A DNA stretch of 64,000 nt from JAJDYQ01 sp963662865 (GTDB lineage: Bacteria > Pseudomonadota > Gammaproteobacteria > JAJDYQ01). Location: assembly GCA_963662865.1 (NCBI GenBank), contig OY759969.1, positions 2,356,001 to 2,420,000 of the forward strand, in the 5' to 3' direction. A program made the position numbers and the translations under genes. Every line of letters begins with the position of its first letter. Positions within the stretch are counted from its first letter, which is position 1. This document shows positions 43,222-51,013 of the stretch, in pieces. The notes below the pieces were generated by a model. The model was not told the DNA's origin. It did not search any database and saw only the letters and a program-made list of their open reading frames with translations.

Positions 43222-44148
43222 TTATTTTTTCTTCAGCTTAGGTTCTTTTTTCAGTATGTGCTCGCCCTTTTCATAGATATTGTCCGCAGAACCTGCAATG
43301 AGTGGATCCGGCGGGGTGGCAATGTTCTTATCCTTATTGGGATAGTCAAGGGAATTTAATATATGGCGCATGGCATTCAGACGTGCGCGCTTTTTGCAGT
43401 CTGACTTGATAACCATCCAGGGGGCATCCTTTGTGTCGGTATAGAAGAACATCGCTTCTTTGGCTTCAGTATAGTCCTGCCATTTATCCAGAGAGGCCAT
43501 ATCCACAGGGCTGAGCTTCCAGTGTTTTAATGGGCTGCGACGGCGTTCCTGGAAGCGCCGGAATTGTTCATTTCGGCTGATGGAAAACCAGAGTTTGTAG
43601 AGTTTGATACCGCTGCTGATCAGCATGCGCTCCAGTTCGGGGGTCTGGCGCATGAATTCGAGATAGTCGGCGGAGGAGCTAAAGCGCATAACGCGCTCTA
43701 CGCCCGCACGGTTATACCAGGAACGATCAAACATTACGATCTCTCCTGCGGCGGGCAGGTGTTTGATATAACGCTGGAAGTACCATTGACCCGCTTCCCG
43801 GCTGGTGGGTTTCTCCAGCGCGACAATGCGAGCACTACGCGGGTTCATGTGTTCCATGAAGCGCTTGATTGTTCCCCCTTTACCGGCGGCATCACGACCT
43901 TCAAACAGGATTAGAATTTTCTGCCCGGTATCCTTAACCCAGTTCTGCATTTTGAGCAGTTCAATCTGTAGTTTTTGTTTTTCCACTTCATATTCTGCGC
44001 GGCGCATTTTTTTCGGGTAAGGGTAGTTGGCATCCTTGAATATTTTCTGTTTCCCCAGCTTCTCGATGACCTCGGGCCTCGCGAGCCCGGGTTCTTTTCG
44101 ATGCCCGGCAGGCTTGGTCGGGGCGCTTGCGGAACTGTCATCCGACAT
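43222..44148 (-). CDS. ppk2: Polyphosphate kinase 2
   Basis: Uses polyphosphate to phosphorylate nucleoside diphosphates (or the reverse). Walker A LFEGRDAAGKGGTIKRFMEH, lid/Walker B EIVMFDRSWYNRAGVERVM, WYFQRYIKHLP and YKLWFSISRNEQ mark a one-domain class I PPK2. ATG 44148 follows AGGAGA by 6 nt and gives 308 residues. It is convergent with the NYN gene and divergent from gltX. No ppk1 or ppx is in the window. Confidence 0.92.
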   Translation of the reverse strand: MSDDSSASAPTKPAGHRKEPGLARPEVIEKLGKQKIFKDANYPYPKKMRRAEYEVEKQKLQIELLKMQNWVKDTGQKILILFEGRDAAGKGGTIKRFMEHMNPRSARIVALEKPTSREAGQWYFQRYIKHLPAAGEIVMFDRSWYNRAGVERVMRFSSSADYLEFMRQTPELERMLISSGIKLYKLWFSISRNEQFRRFQERRRSPLKHWKLSPVDMASLDKWQDYTEAKEAMFFYTDTKDAPWMVIKSDCKKRARLNAMRHILNSLDYPNKDKNIATPPDPLIAGSADNIYEKGEHILKKEPKLKKK

Positions 44149-44287
44149 GGTGAATCTCCTCATAGCTGTTTGATGGCATTATATTACGCCTTTATAAAAA
44201 GCGGTGCCTGACCATTGTTAATGGACGCTCAGCATGGTGGGTAATCTGCTAGAATGTGCGCCGCTTTGCGGTTCATGGAAGATTCAG

Positions 44288-45706
44288 ATGACGGTTAAAA
44301 CGCGTTTCGCGCCGAGTCCTACTGGCTATCTGCACCTTGGTGGCGCAAGAACTGCTTTATTCTCGTGGTTATTGGCACGACAAAATGGTGGAAAGTTTGT
44401 ATTACGCATTGAAGATACCGACCGTGAGCGCTCTACGCAGGAGTCGGTGAACGCCATTCTCCAGGCGATGGAGTGGCTGGGCCTGGATTGGGATGAAGGC
44501 CCTTTTTATCAGACCCGGCGCATGGACCGTTACAGGGAAGTTATTCGGCAACTGTTGGACGAGGGCCACGCCTACTATTGTTATTGCAGCAGGGAAGCGC
44601 TGGACCATATGCGTGAAGCGGCAATGGCGCGAGGAGAGAAGCCGAAGTATAACGGGAAATGTCGTGATTTTACTGGCGAGCCACCTGCGGGCATTGAACC
44701 CGTCGTGCGTTTCAGAAATCCCCTGGAAGGGACAGTTGTGTTTGAGGATCAGGTAAAGGGCCATGTCGTGGTTAATAACAGTGAGCTGGATGATCTGATT
44801 ATTGCCCGTTCCGATGGTACGCCAACCTACAATTTCACTGTCGTTGTTGATGATTCAGATATGAGTATCACACACGTGGTACGTGGAGACGACCATGTGA
44901 ATAACACACCGAGACAGATTAATATTTTGCAGGCACTTGATTCCGAACCACCGATATATTGCCACGTACCCATGATATTGGGCGATGATGGCAAGCGTCT
45001 ATCGAAGCGTCATGGCGCCGTCAGCGTGATGCGGTATGCGGATGACGGCTATTTACCTGAAGCCTTGCTCAGCTATCTGGTGCGGCTGGGCTGGTCATAT
45101 GGCGATGAAGAGATTTTCTCCAGGCGGGATATGATCGAAAAGTTCAGCCTGACTGCCGTAAATAAAGCGGCATCGGTATTCAATGCTGAAAAGCTCCTGT
45201 GGCTGAACCGGTATTATATGAAGCAGGCCAGTACGAAAAGCCTGGCCGACCAGCTTGGCAAACGCCTTACGTTGAAAGATATTGCCGTAGAGCAGGGGCC
45301 GGACCCGGTTGACGTGGTTGAGATTCTTCGTGAGCGGGCACAGACATTGGCGGAAATGACCAACAAGGCCGAGATGTTTTATGCGGACTATGACGCCTTT
45401 GATGAGAAGGCGGCCGGGAAAAATTTGCAGCCGGTTATCGTCAGGCCCATGAAGGCATTTCGAGACCGACTTGAGGCGCTCGAAGACTGGCGGGCTTCCT
45501 CCATACACTCTCTGGTGGAGTCAATCGCGCAACAATTCGCATTGAAAATCGGCAAGATCGGGCAGCCGATACGGGTCGCAGTGACCGGCTGCGGCACATC
45601 GCCGTCAATCGGCGAGACGATTTACCTGATGGGCAAACAAAGGGCGCTTAAAGGTCTGAACAGGGCGCTGGAATACATTGAAAAAAAAGCCATGGAATCT
45701 TCATAA
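44288..45706 (+). CDS. gltX: Glutamyl-tRNA synthetase
   Basis: Class I synthetase charging tRNA-Glu. HIGH-type motif APSPTGYLHLGGARTALFSW, KMSKS-type KRLSKRHGAVSVM, DDHVNNTPRQINILQAL and a C-terminal anticodon-binding region (EDWRASSIHSLVESIAQQF). A CYCSREALDHM...GKCR pair suggests the zinc-site region. ATG 44288 gives 472 residues, the usual length; the frame is open to 44234. tRNA-Ala and tRNA-Glu follow at once, a common gammaproteobacterial arrangement. Confidence 0.96.
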   Translation: MTVKTRFAPSPTGYLHLGGARTALFSWLLARQNGGKFVLRIEDTDRERSTQESVNAILQAMEWLGLDWDEGPFYQTRRMDRYREVIRQLLDEGHAYYCYCSREALDHMREAAMARGEKPKYNGKCRDFTGEPPAGIEPVVRFRNPLEGTVVFEDQVKGHVVVNNSELDDLIIARSDGTPTYNFTVVVDDSDMSITHVVRGDDHVNNTPRQINILQALDSEPPIYCHVPMILGDDGKRLSKRHGAVSVMRYADDGYLPEALLSYLVRLGWSYGDEEIFSRRDMIEKFSLTAVNKAASVFNAEKLLWLNRYYMKQASTKSLADQLGKRLTLKDIAVEQGPDPVDVVEILRERAQTLAEMTNKAEMFYADYDAFDEKAAGKNLQPVIVRPMKAFRDRLEALEDWRASSIHSLVESIAQQFALKIGKIGQPIRVAVTGCGTSPSIGETIYLMGKQRALKGLNRALEYIEKKAMESS

Positions 45707-45755
45707 TCAGGTTGGACATTACACCATTATATGTGTAGAATGCGGCCCCTTTTCT

Positions 45756-45831
45756 GGGGCCATAGCTCAGCCGGGAGAGCGCAACACTGGCAGTGTTGAG
45801 GTCGGCGGTTCGATCCCGCCTGGCTCCACCA
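45756..45831 (+). tRNA. tRNA-Ala (anticodon GGC)
   Basis: 76 nt, cloverleaf complete: acceptor GGGGCCA pairs with TGGCTCC, D-arm AGCTCAGCCGGGAGAGC, anticodon stem CAACA/TGTTG with loop CTGGCAG giving GGC, T-arm GGCGGTTCGATCCCGCC, encoded CCA end. Confidence 0.96.
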
Positions 45832-45872
45832 GAAAGAAAAACAGGGTATGTGCGCCCTGATGACAGTTTACT

Positions 45873-45948
45873 GTCCCCTTCGTCTAGAGGCCTAGGACAC
45901 CGCCCTTTCACGGCGGTAACAGGGGTTCGAACCCCCTAGGGGACGCCA
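45873..45948 (+). tRNA. tRNA-Glu (anticodon TTC)
   Basis: 76 nt: acceptor GTCCCCT/AGGGGAC, D-arm CGTCTAGAGGCCTAGGACA, anticodon stem CCGCC/GGCGG with loop CTTTCAC giving TTC, T-arm AGGGGTTCGAACCCCCT, encoded CCA end wholly within the gene. It lies 41 nt after tRNA-Ala. Confidence 0.96.
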
Positions 45949-46143
45949 ATAACCGGGATGAGAGGCCTTGAATTCCGACCAGGGAAGCCCTGGTTATTGG
46001 AAAAGCCCCTCTTATAAGAAAGTCAACAAGAACAAGTATCCGGCACGCAACGGCCTTCTGCTACGAAAGGCACCTTTGTCGATGCCGCCATCATCTCAGC
46101 GCCGATCTCCACCAGGAGCCAATTCGGTCAACGCAACCCGGAG

Positions 46144-46626
46144 ATGCACCAGACAAAGAAAGGTGGAGAAGAATCGAGTTGCCATGGTGATGTGGGTTAT
46201 CCAGAAATCGACAAGTTATCGATCACTCAATTTATTGCTTCGTGTGCGACGGCACCCTCTGCAACTTCGTCAGGACCTCGATCAATAATACTGGAAGGCG
46301 AAACCTATAGCGAAGCCAATTTAGGCAAGTTCACGTCATGGCGATGCAAGGATTATTTTGAAAACTCAGGAACATTGGTCGAGGTTGGCAGGTTTAATGA
46401 TTCAGATTTAAGCGGGGCAGGCTTTATTCTCTATGATGGAAGCTACTCAGGCGAGTCCACAAATTATCAGCGCAAAGGCATAAATCACCGCTGGGACTGG
46501 GGTCCAACTGGTTCCGATTACGCATTTATTATAAGACCTGATGGGACCGGTCTTTTCTATGATTTTTCTTCAGCTGCAGAAGGAGAGAGAGTAAAATTCG
46601 ATGATTTGTATAAGTGCAGTAAATAA
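46144..46626 (+). CDS. Hypothetical protein in a gene-cassette arrangement
   Basis: A 160-residue ORF with no family I recognise. The central and C-terminal part looks like a compact globular domain rich in Gly, Tyr and Asp (GRFNDSDLSGAGFILYDGSY, GSDYAFIIRPDGTGLFYDFS). The first ~50 residues look less protein-like, so the true start may be internal. Its stop codon is 7 nt before an attC-like site, the layout of an integron gene cassette. No promoter or upstream attC/attI site was seen between tRNA-Glu and the ORF. Confidence 0.6.
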   Translation: MHQTKKGGEESSCHGDVGYPEIDKLSITQFIASCATAPSATSSGPRSIILEGETYSEANLGKFTSWRCKDYFENSGTLVEVGRFNDSDLSGAGFILYDGSYSGESTNYQRKGINHRWDWGPTGSDYAFIIRPDGTGLFYDFSSAAEGERVKFDDLYKCSK

Positions 46627-46633
46627 ATCGTAG

Positions 46634-46688
46634 GCCTAACAAGGCAAGTAACCCGATACCGTAGGCGCGGGTTCTTTTGGCGTTAGGC
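46634..46688 (+). other. attC-like integron recombination site
   Basis: 55 bp bounded by GCCTAAC (R'', RYYYAAC) and GTTAGGC (R', GTTRRRY), which are exact inverted core sites. Between them AACCCG and CGGGTT form the inner stem, and GGCAAG/CTTTTGGC pair imperfectly, leaving unpaired bases on one arm as in folded attC sites. It follows the ORF at 46144-46626. No integron integrase gene is in the window, so this is an isolated cassette (CALIN-like) or a relic. Confidence 0.7.
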
Positions 46689-46689
46689 G

Positions 46690-46817
46690 GCTGGGATAGC
46701 GTGAAGTTCCAGTTTTGTACCGGGTGTGTCCAGCATTCAGAGGCTTTGAGTATGCCGGCATACAGACTTGAGCAAGCTGTTCTCATTGGCGAGCCCTTCT
46801 TTGGCCCTGGTCAGTTT
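46690..46817 (-). pseudogene. IS256-family transposase remnant (C-terminal part)
   Basis: Minus-strand translation gives KLTRAKEGLANENSLLKSV and, after a frame change, YAGILKASECWTHPVQNWNF then TLSQ, which matches the C-terminal block of mutator/IS256 transposases (W..P..NW...L.QL.I.F). The match stops within a few bases of the attC-like site, and everything upstream is lost. Non-functional. Confidence 0.55.
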
Positions 46818-46893
46818 CCAGGGGATTGCCAGTTGTGGTGTGTCACCATGTTTGCGATGAAATCGTTGATGAACTGGAAAGATCACGGGCATA

Positions 46894-47625
46894 TCAGCGT
46901 ATCTCGGCTTTGTAGCTGAACTTGTCGGCACGGCCTTTCGAGGTCCTGACTTCAATAATCTTGTTGTCACGTGTGTATGTCGTACGATTAAGGACCAGAA
47001 CAGGGTTGCCAGGATTTATTTTTAACAGCCTTGCTGTTTTTTTATCTGCTGCTCCGGCCGTTAGTGTCTCTTCCGCTCGAACAACGGGGATTTTGAATTT
47101 TTCCACAATAAGCGCGTACAGCAGGTCGGGGATATGTATGTCTTCGTTTTCTAGTCCCTTAACAAGCCTGTAGTACCAGTGAGAGTATTCAACCATGACC
47201 GGTTGCTCATCGACATGGCCAACTCTCTCGATATATAGTGTATCGGCATCGTTGTTGATCTGTAATTGTTCCGCGATTTTTTTCGTGGCTTTCCCTCTTT
47301 TACGTGCTGTGGTCTCTTTATGTATGCGAGTTGGATGGCCGCTGGCATCGCCGTAAGTCGTAAAGCGGAACAGGCTATTATTGAAGTCAATATTGGAGAC
47401 GTAGGTCCCTTTGCCCTGGTGCCGGTACAGTAATCTTTCCCAAACAAGATTATCAATGGCTTTTTTTGCGGTGCCTTGACTGACGCCAAGCTGTTTGGCC
47501 AGTTGTGGTTCCGAAGGAATCAGATCACCGGGGGTGAGTGTCCCGCTGTTGATTGATTCGCGTATGTGATCCTCAACTACCTGGTATAGCGGCTTATTAT
47601 TTCGACCGGATGATTGTGCGTGCAT
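46894..47625 (-). CDS. GntR-family (HutC/UTRA) transcriptional regulator
   Basis: A 243-residue regulator. Winged-helix domain at residues ~12-75: PLYQVVEDHIRESINSGTL, LIPSEPQLAKQLGVSQGTAK and RHQGKGTYVS. The C-terminal UTRA effector domain is at residues ~95-240 (RVGHVDEQPVMVEYSHWYY, NPVLVLNRTTYTRDNKIIEV). It is divergent from the tctABC-type transporter genes with a 220-bp shared regulatory region that holds a perfect palindrome. By position it is the local regulator of the transporter and sulfoacetate-like genes, comparable with SauR; the effector is unknown. Confidence 0.88.
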   Translation of the reverse strand: MHAQSSGRNNKPLYQVVEDHIRESINSGTLTPGDLIPSEPQLAKQLGVSQGTAKKAIDNLVWERLLYRHQGKGTYVSNIDFNNSLFRFTTYGDASGHPTRIHKETTARKRGKATKKIAEQLQINNDADTLYIERVGHVDEQPVMVEYSHWYYRLVKGLENEDIHIPDLLYALIVEKFKIPVVRAEETLTAGAADKKTARLLKINPGNPVLVLNRTTYTRDNKIIEVRTSKGRADKFSYKAEIR

Positions 47626-47722
47626 GAAGCAGAGTATATTGACTTATCGATTAATCACAACAACAGGGCCTGAAGGAACTCTGACTTTTATGTTACCGGG
47701 TTAAAATTCTTTTCAACTGATC

Positions 47723-47751
47723 TTGACAAGTATGGTGCTTAGGTATTGAAT
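47723..47751 (+). promoter_or_regulatory. Sigma-70-like promoter of the tct operon
   Basis: TTGACA (47723-47728) is a perfect -35 box; TTGAAT at 47746-47751 is a moderate -10 with 17-nt spacing. Transcription would start near 47758, inside the palindrome at 47758-47775. Confidence 0.5.
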
Positions 47752-47757
47752 TGGGAT

Positions 47758-47775
47758 AGGTCATGTATATGACCT
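47758..47775. promoter_or_regulatory. Palindromic operator, probable GntR-regulator binding site
   Basis: AGGTCATGTATATGACCT: two perfect 7-bp inverted arms around GTAT. It lies in the shared region between the divergent GntR gene and tctA, over the predicted transcription start, a position fitting repression. Confidence 0.6.
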
Positions 47776-47845
47776 GTAACTATCAGCATAATGAGTCGCT
47801 TCATAACCAACTCACAGAGGCTGTACATAAAGGGTGTGGTGAGAG

Positions 47846-49354
47846 ATGGAATTTCTTCAGTATTTTTCTGAAGTATTCACATGGACCAATATCACGATAC
47901 TGGTTCTGGGAACGATTGGTGGGTTGCTGTTGGGTGCTACGCCCGGTTTGAGTCCGACCATGGCCGTGGCGTTGTTAATTCCGTTCACCTTTCATATGGA
48001 ACCGGCTTCATCTCTCGTTATGTTGGGTGCGGTTTATACGGCGACGGTGGCAGGCGGTGCTGTTAGCGGTATTTTGGTAAACATTCCGGGTGCGCCGGCG
48101 AATATCGCCACTATCATGGATGGTTATCCCATGGCTAAACAGGGCAGGGCTATTCAGGCGTTGCACTATTGCTTTATCAGTTCTTTTATCGGCGGTTCCA
48201 TCGGTGTGTTGTTACTGGTGTTTTTTACGCCGCCGTTAGCGGATCTGGCATTGAAATTTGGCCCGGCGGAATTATTCTGGATATCTATTTTTGGCGTCAC
48301 CATAATCGCTTCACTGGGCGGTGGTTCAGTTGTTAAAGGTTTGATCGCCGGTGCAGCAGGGTTATGGCTTTCGACAATCGGTTATAATCCGGTGCTGGGT
48401 GAGGAGCGCTTTGTTTTTTCCGAGCATCTGGCAGGCGGCATACATATCATTGCGGCCCTGATAGGCTTGTTTGCGATACCTCAGGTATTAACACTGGTTG
48501 CCGAATCAAGGCTCTATAAAGATACGCTTGAATTTGCCGAGTTGCGTTCCTATAGCGTATGGCAATCATTTATTTACAATATTAAGCGTACCAAAGCGCT
48601 GGTTATAGGGACAATATCCGGGAGCATTATTGGCGTTATTCCCGGTGCCGGCGGCCAGATTGCGGGCCTTGTTGCCTATGACCAAACCCTCAAAATGAGT
48701 AAAGATCCGTCTTCATTTGGCAAGGGTAACCCGGATGGTGTGATTGCTGCGGAGAGCGCTAACAATGCAATGGTTGGTCCATCGTTGGTGCCTCTGTTGA
48801 CATTAGGCATACCAGGTAGCCCCACAGCCGCAGTTTTATTAGGTGGATTGCTGATTAATGGACTTTTCCCGGGGCCGGACTTGTTTACAATACACGGTGC
48901 TGTAACCTGGACCTTTATTGATTCCCTGCTGGTAAGTCAGGTGCTGATGCTGGTGTTTGGGTTATTAATTGCCAGATATAGCGGCTTCGTAGCGCGTATT
49001 CCCAATCATACCATGGCTGCGGCAGTTATTGTGCTGGCGATATTTGGTACCTATAGCATCCAGAATAATGTTTCGGATGTCTGGGTCATGCTGGTACTTG
49101 GTGTGCTTATGTATTACGCATCCAGGATAGGATTTAGTCCGGCACCGCTGGTTCTTGGTTTGATCCTGGGACAGATTACTGAAACTAATTTCCTGCAGGG
49201 CCGGCTGATTGCGGGAGATGAAGCCTGGTCATATTTTCTAAGTGGGACGATTAACCAAATAGTTATTGTGCTTTGTATTATTTCTATTGCATACAGCATC
49301 TATAATGAGAGAAAGGCGATTATTCGCAGGCGTAAGGAGGTTGCCGCATCGTGA
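47846..49354 (+). CDS. tctA: Tripartite tricarboxylate transporter large permease (TctA family)
   Basis: Large inner-membrane subunit of a TTT-type secondary transporter, 502 residues and about 11-12 helices. Typical blocks: GATPGLSPTMAVALLIPFTF, GILVNIPGAPANIATIMDGY, SIIGVIPGAGGQIAGLVAYD and LLTLGIPGSPTAAVLLGGLL. It starts with ATG 47846 after GTGAGAG. tctB overlaps its stop by 4 nt. Given SauS/SauT-like genes downstream, the substrate may be sulfoacetate or a related C2-C3 anion rather than citrate. Confidence 0.93.
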   Translation: MEFLQYFSEVFTWTNITILVLGTIGGLLLGATPGLSPTMAVALLIPFTFHMEPASSLVMLGAVYTATVAGGAVSGILVNIPGAPANIATIMDGYPMAKQGRAIQALHYCFISSFIGGSIGVLLLVFFTPPLADLALKFGPAELFWISIFGVTIIASLGGGSVVKGLIAGAAGLWLSTIGYNPVLGEERFVFSEHLAGGIHIIAALIGLFAIPQVLTLVAESRLYKDTLEFAELRSYSVWQSFIYNIKRTKALVIGTISGSIIGVIPGAGGQIAGLVAYDQTLKMSKDPSSFGKGNPDGVIAAESANNAMVGPSLVPLLTLGIPGSPTAAVLLGGLLINGLFPGPDLFTIHGAVTWTFIDSLLVSQVLMLVFGLLIARYSGFVARIPNHTMAAAVIVLAIFGTYSIQNNVSDVWVMLVLGVLMYYASRIGFSPAPLVLGLILGQITETNFLQGRLIAGDEAWSYFLSGTINQIVIVLCIISIAYSIYNERKAIIRRRKEVAAS

Positions 49355-49806
49355 ATGTCAAAGCGGTATTGACCCGCCGATTTTATGTGGCATTGCTGGT
49401 TCTACTGCTGGTCGGATACGTATTCAAGGTGAGCTATTTCCAGGAAAATAGCGAAGCATATTTGTTTCCATCTATCGTTGCCGGTCTGATGCTGGTCTTA
49501 AGTGTGATTTCGTTTGTGAGGGAGGCCTTTGATCTATGTATCGATGATTTTAAGCCGATTCCTTTTATCAGCCAGATATATGCAGTTGCAGTGATGATTC
49601 TTGGTGTCGCGGTCGCTGAATGGCTGGGTATGTACATTACGGTGTTTTGTGTATTGTTGTTAATATCGTATTGGTATTCGAATCAAAGGATTAAAAGCAA
49701 GCGGATGGTAAACTCTGTACTGTTTTCAGCAGGGTTTATCGGGCTTATCTACGTATTATTTTCAGTCATGCTGAATTTGCAGTTACCCAAAGGCATACTG
49801 ATATGA
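49351..49806 (+). CDS. tctB: Tripartite tricarboxylate transporter small permease (TctB family)
   Basis: Small membrane subunit, 151 residues with four helices (RRFYVALLVLLLVGYVFKV, IVAGLMLVLSVISFV, YAVAVMILGVAVAEWLGMYI, VLFSAGFIGLIYVLFSVM). The GTG start overlaps the tctA stop (GTGA), so translation is coupled. TctB proteins are poorly conserved; the assignment rests on topology and on its place between tctA and tctC. Confidence 0.88.
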   Translation: MNVKAVLTRRFYVALLVLLLVGYVFKVSYFQENSEAYLFPSIVAGLMLVLSVISFVREAFDLCIDDFKPIPFISQIYAVAVMILGVAVAEWLGMYITVFCVLLLISYWYSNQRIKSKRMVNSVLFSAGFIGLIYVLFSVMLNLQLPKGILI

Positions 49807-49900
49807 GAGATATGATCTATAGCGGTTTGAATCATTGGCCGTCAGGTCATTTTGATGCCTGTTTATGACAGGGTTTATAAAACTCACAGAAGGAGGATGT

Positions 49901-50899
49901 ATGAGCATTATGAGAGATAGATTTGGCGGGTTTCTGTTGGCCTGTACTTTAAGTATAGGGTTGGTGCCTGCCGCTATTGCAGAGTATCCGGAAGATGTTA
50001 TCCGGATGACAGTGGCTTATGGTCCAGGCGGTGCAACGGACTTTCAGGCCAGGATCGTAACCATGATGGCGGCCAAGGTAGATAAGAAGGGGAACCCCCA
50101 GTATTTGAATGGTCAGCCCATTGTTGTATTAAACCGCCCTGGTGCCGGTGGGCAGGTTGGTTGGAACAGTTTTGTGCAGAAGGCCAAGCCGGATGGTTAT
50201 GAGTTGGCTGCCTATAATGTCCCGCACTTTATTGCACAGTCCATTGTTTTTCCTGACAAGGTGAAATACAACATCAACAATCTGGAGCCAATCGCCAACT
50301 GGGGTGCGGACCCGGCTGTATTGATTGTTAATAAGGATAGTTCGTTTAATTCGGTGAAAGATGTTGTTGAGTATGCCAGACAGAATCCGGACAAACTGAC
50401 CGTATCAGGTGCCGGCTTGTATGTGGGCCACCATATCGCCGCGCTACAGTTTGATAAGGCTGCGGGAGTAAAGACCAAATATGTGCCGGCAGGTGGTGGT
50501 GTTAAAGGCCTTCAGTTTGTTCTTGGTGGCCAGACTATGGCCGGTTGGAATAACCTTTCTGATGCCTTCCGCAGCCAGGACCGCCTGAAAATTCTTGCCG
50601 TCGCGGATCTGGAGCGAAATGACTTCCTGCCGGATGTCCCAACACTGAAGGAATCCGGTTTGGATGTAGATGACAGCAGCGTCAACTTTCGTGGCATCAT
50701 GGCGCTGGAAGGTACGCCGGAAAATGTTCTGCAGACGCTGGCGAATAAAGTACCTGCCATGTTTAAGGACGGGAAGGTGGTGAAGAAGATGAAGGCTGGT
50801 GGTTCACCCATGCGCATTATGACCCGTGAAGAAGTACAGGCAATGTGGAAAGAACGTCAGGCCTATCTGACCGACCTGTTGAAAGACCTGAGAAAATAA
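49901..50899 (+). CDS. tctC: Tripartite tricarboxylate transporter substrate-binding protein (TctC/BugT family)
   Basis: Periplasmic binding protein, 332 residues. Signal peptide RFGGFLLACTLSIGLVPAAI with cleavage near IAEYP. The Bug-type fold is marked by MTVAYGPGGATDFQARIV, VLNRPGAGGQVGWNSFVQ and a late LAVADLERNDFLPDVPTLKE. ATG 49901 lies 5 nt after GGAGG; the frame is open to 49865. A strong terminator follows. It supplies substrate to the TctAB permease. Confidence 0.93.
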   Translation: MSIMRDRFGGFLLACTLSIGLVPAAIAEYPEDVIRMTVAYGPGGATDFQARIVTMMAAKVDKKGNPQYLNGQPIVVLNRPGAGGQVGWNSFVQKAKPDGYELAAYNVPHFIAQSIVFPDKVKYNINNLEPIANWGADPAVLIVNKDSSFNSVKDVVEYARQNPDKLTVSGAGLYVGHHIAALQFDKAAGVKTKYVPAGGGVKGLQFVLGGQTMAGWNNLSDAFRSQDRLKILAVADLERNDFLPDVPTLKESGLDVDDSSVNFRGIMALEGTPENVLQTLANKVPAMFKDGKVVKKMKAGGSPMRIMTREEVQAMWKERQAYLTDLLKDLRK

Positions 50900-50910
50900 C
50901 TTTCTCTGAG

Positions 50911-50937
50911 CCCGGTGCCTGACTGGCACCGGGTTTT
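50911..50937 (+). terminator. Rho-independent terminator after tctC
   Basis: CCCGGTGCC-TGACT-GGCACCGGG followed by TTTT: a perfect nine-pair stem with a 5-nt loop, 12 nt after the tctC stop codon. It separates the transporter transcript from the dehydrogenase/ligase genes or acts as a partial attenuator. Confidence 0.88.
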
Positions 50938-51013
50938 CAGCATTAGTAACCTTTATATCAGGTATATAATTCACATGATTATGCTTTAGTTGGGTTTTTA
51001 CAGGAATCCGATA

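Noticed and set aside
45873..46688. Integration site of a prophage or island at tRNA-Glu
   Set aside because: No repeated copy of the tRNA 3' end downstream and no integrase; the attC-like cassette explains the adjacent foreign ORF better.
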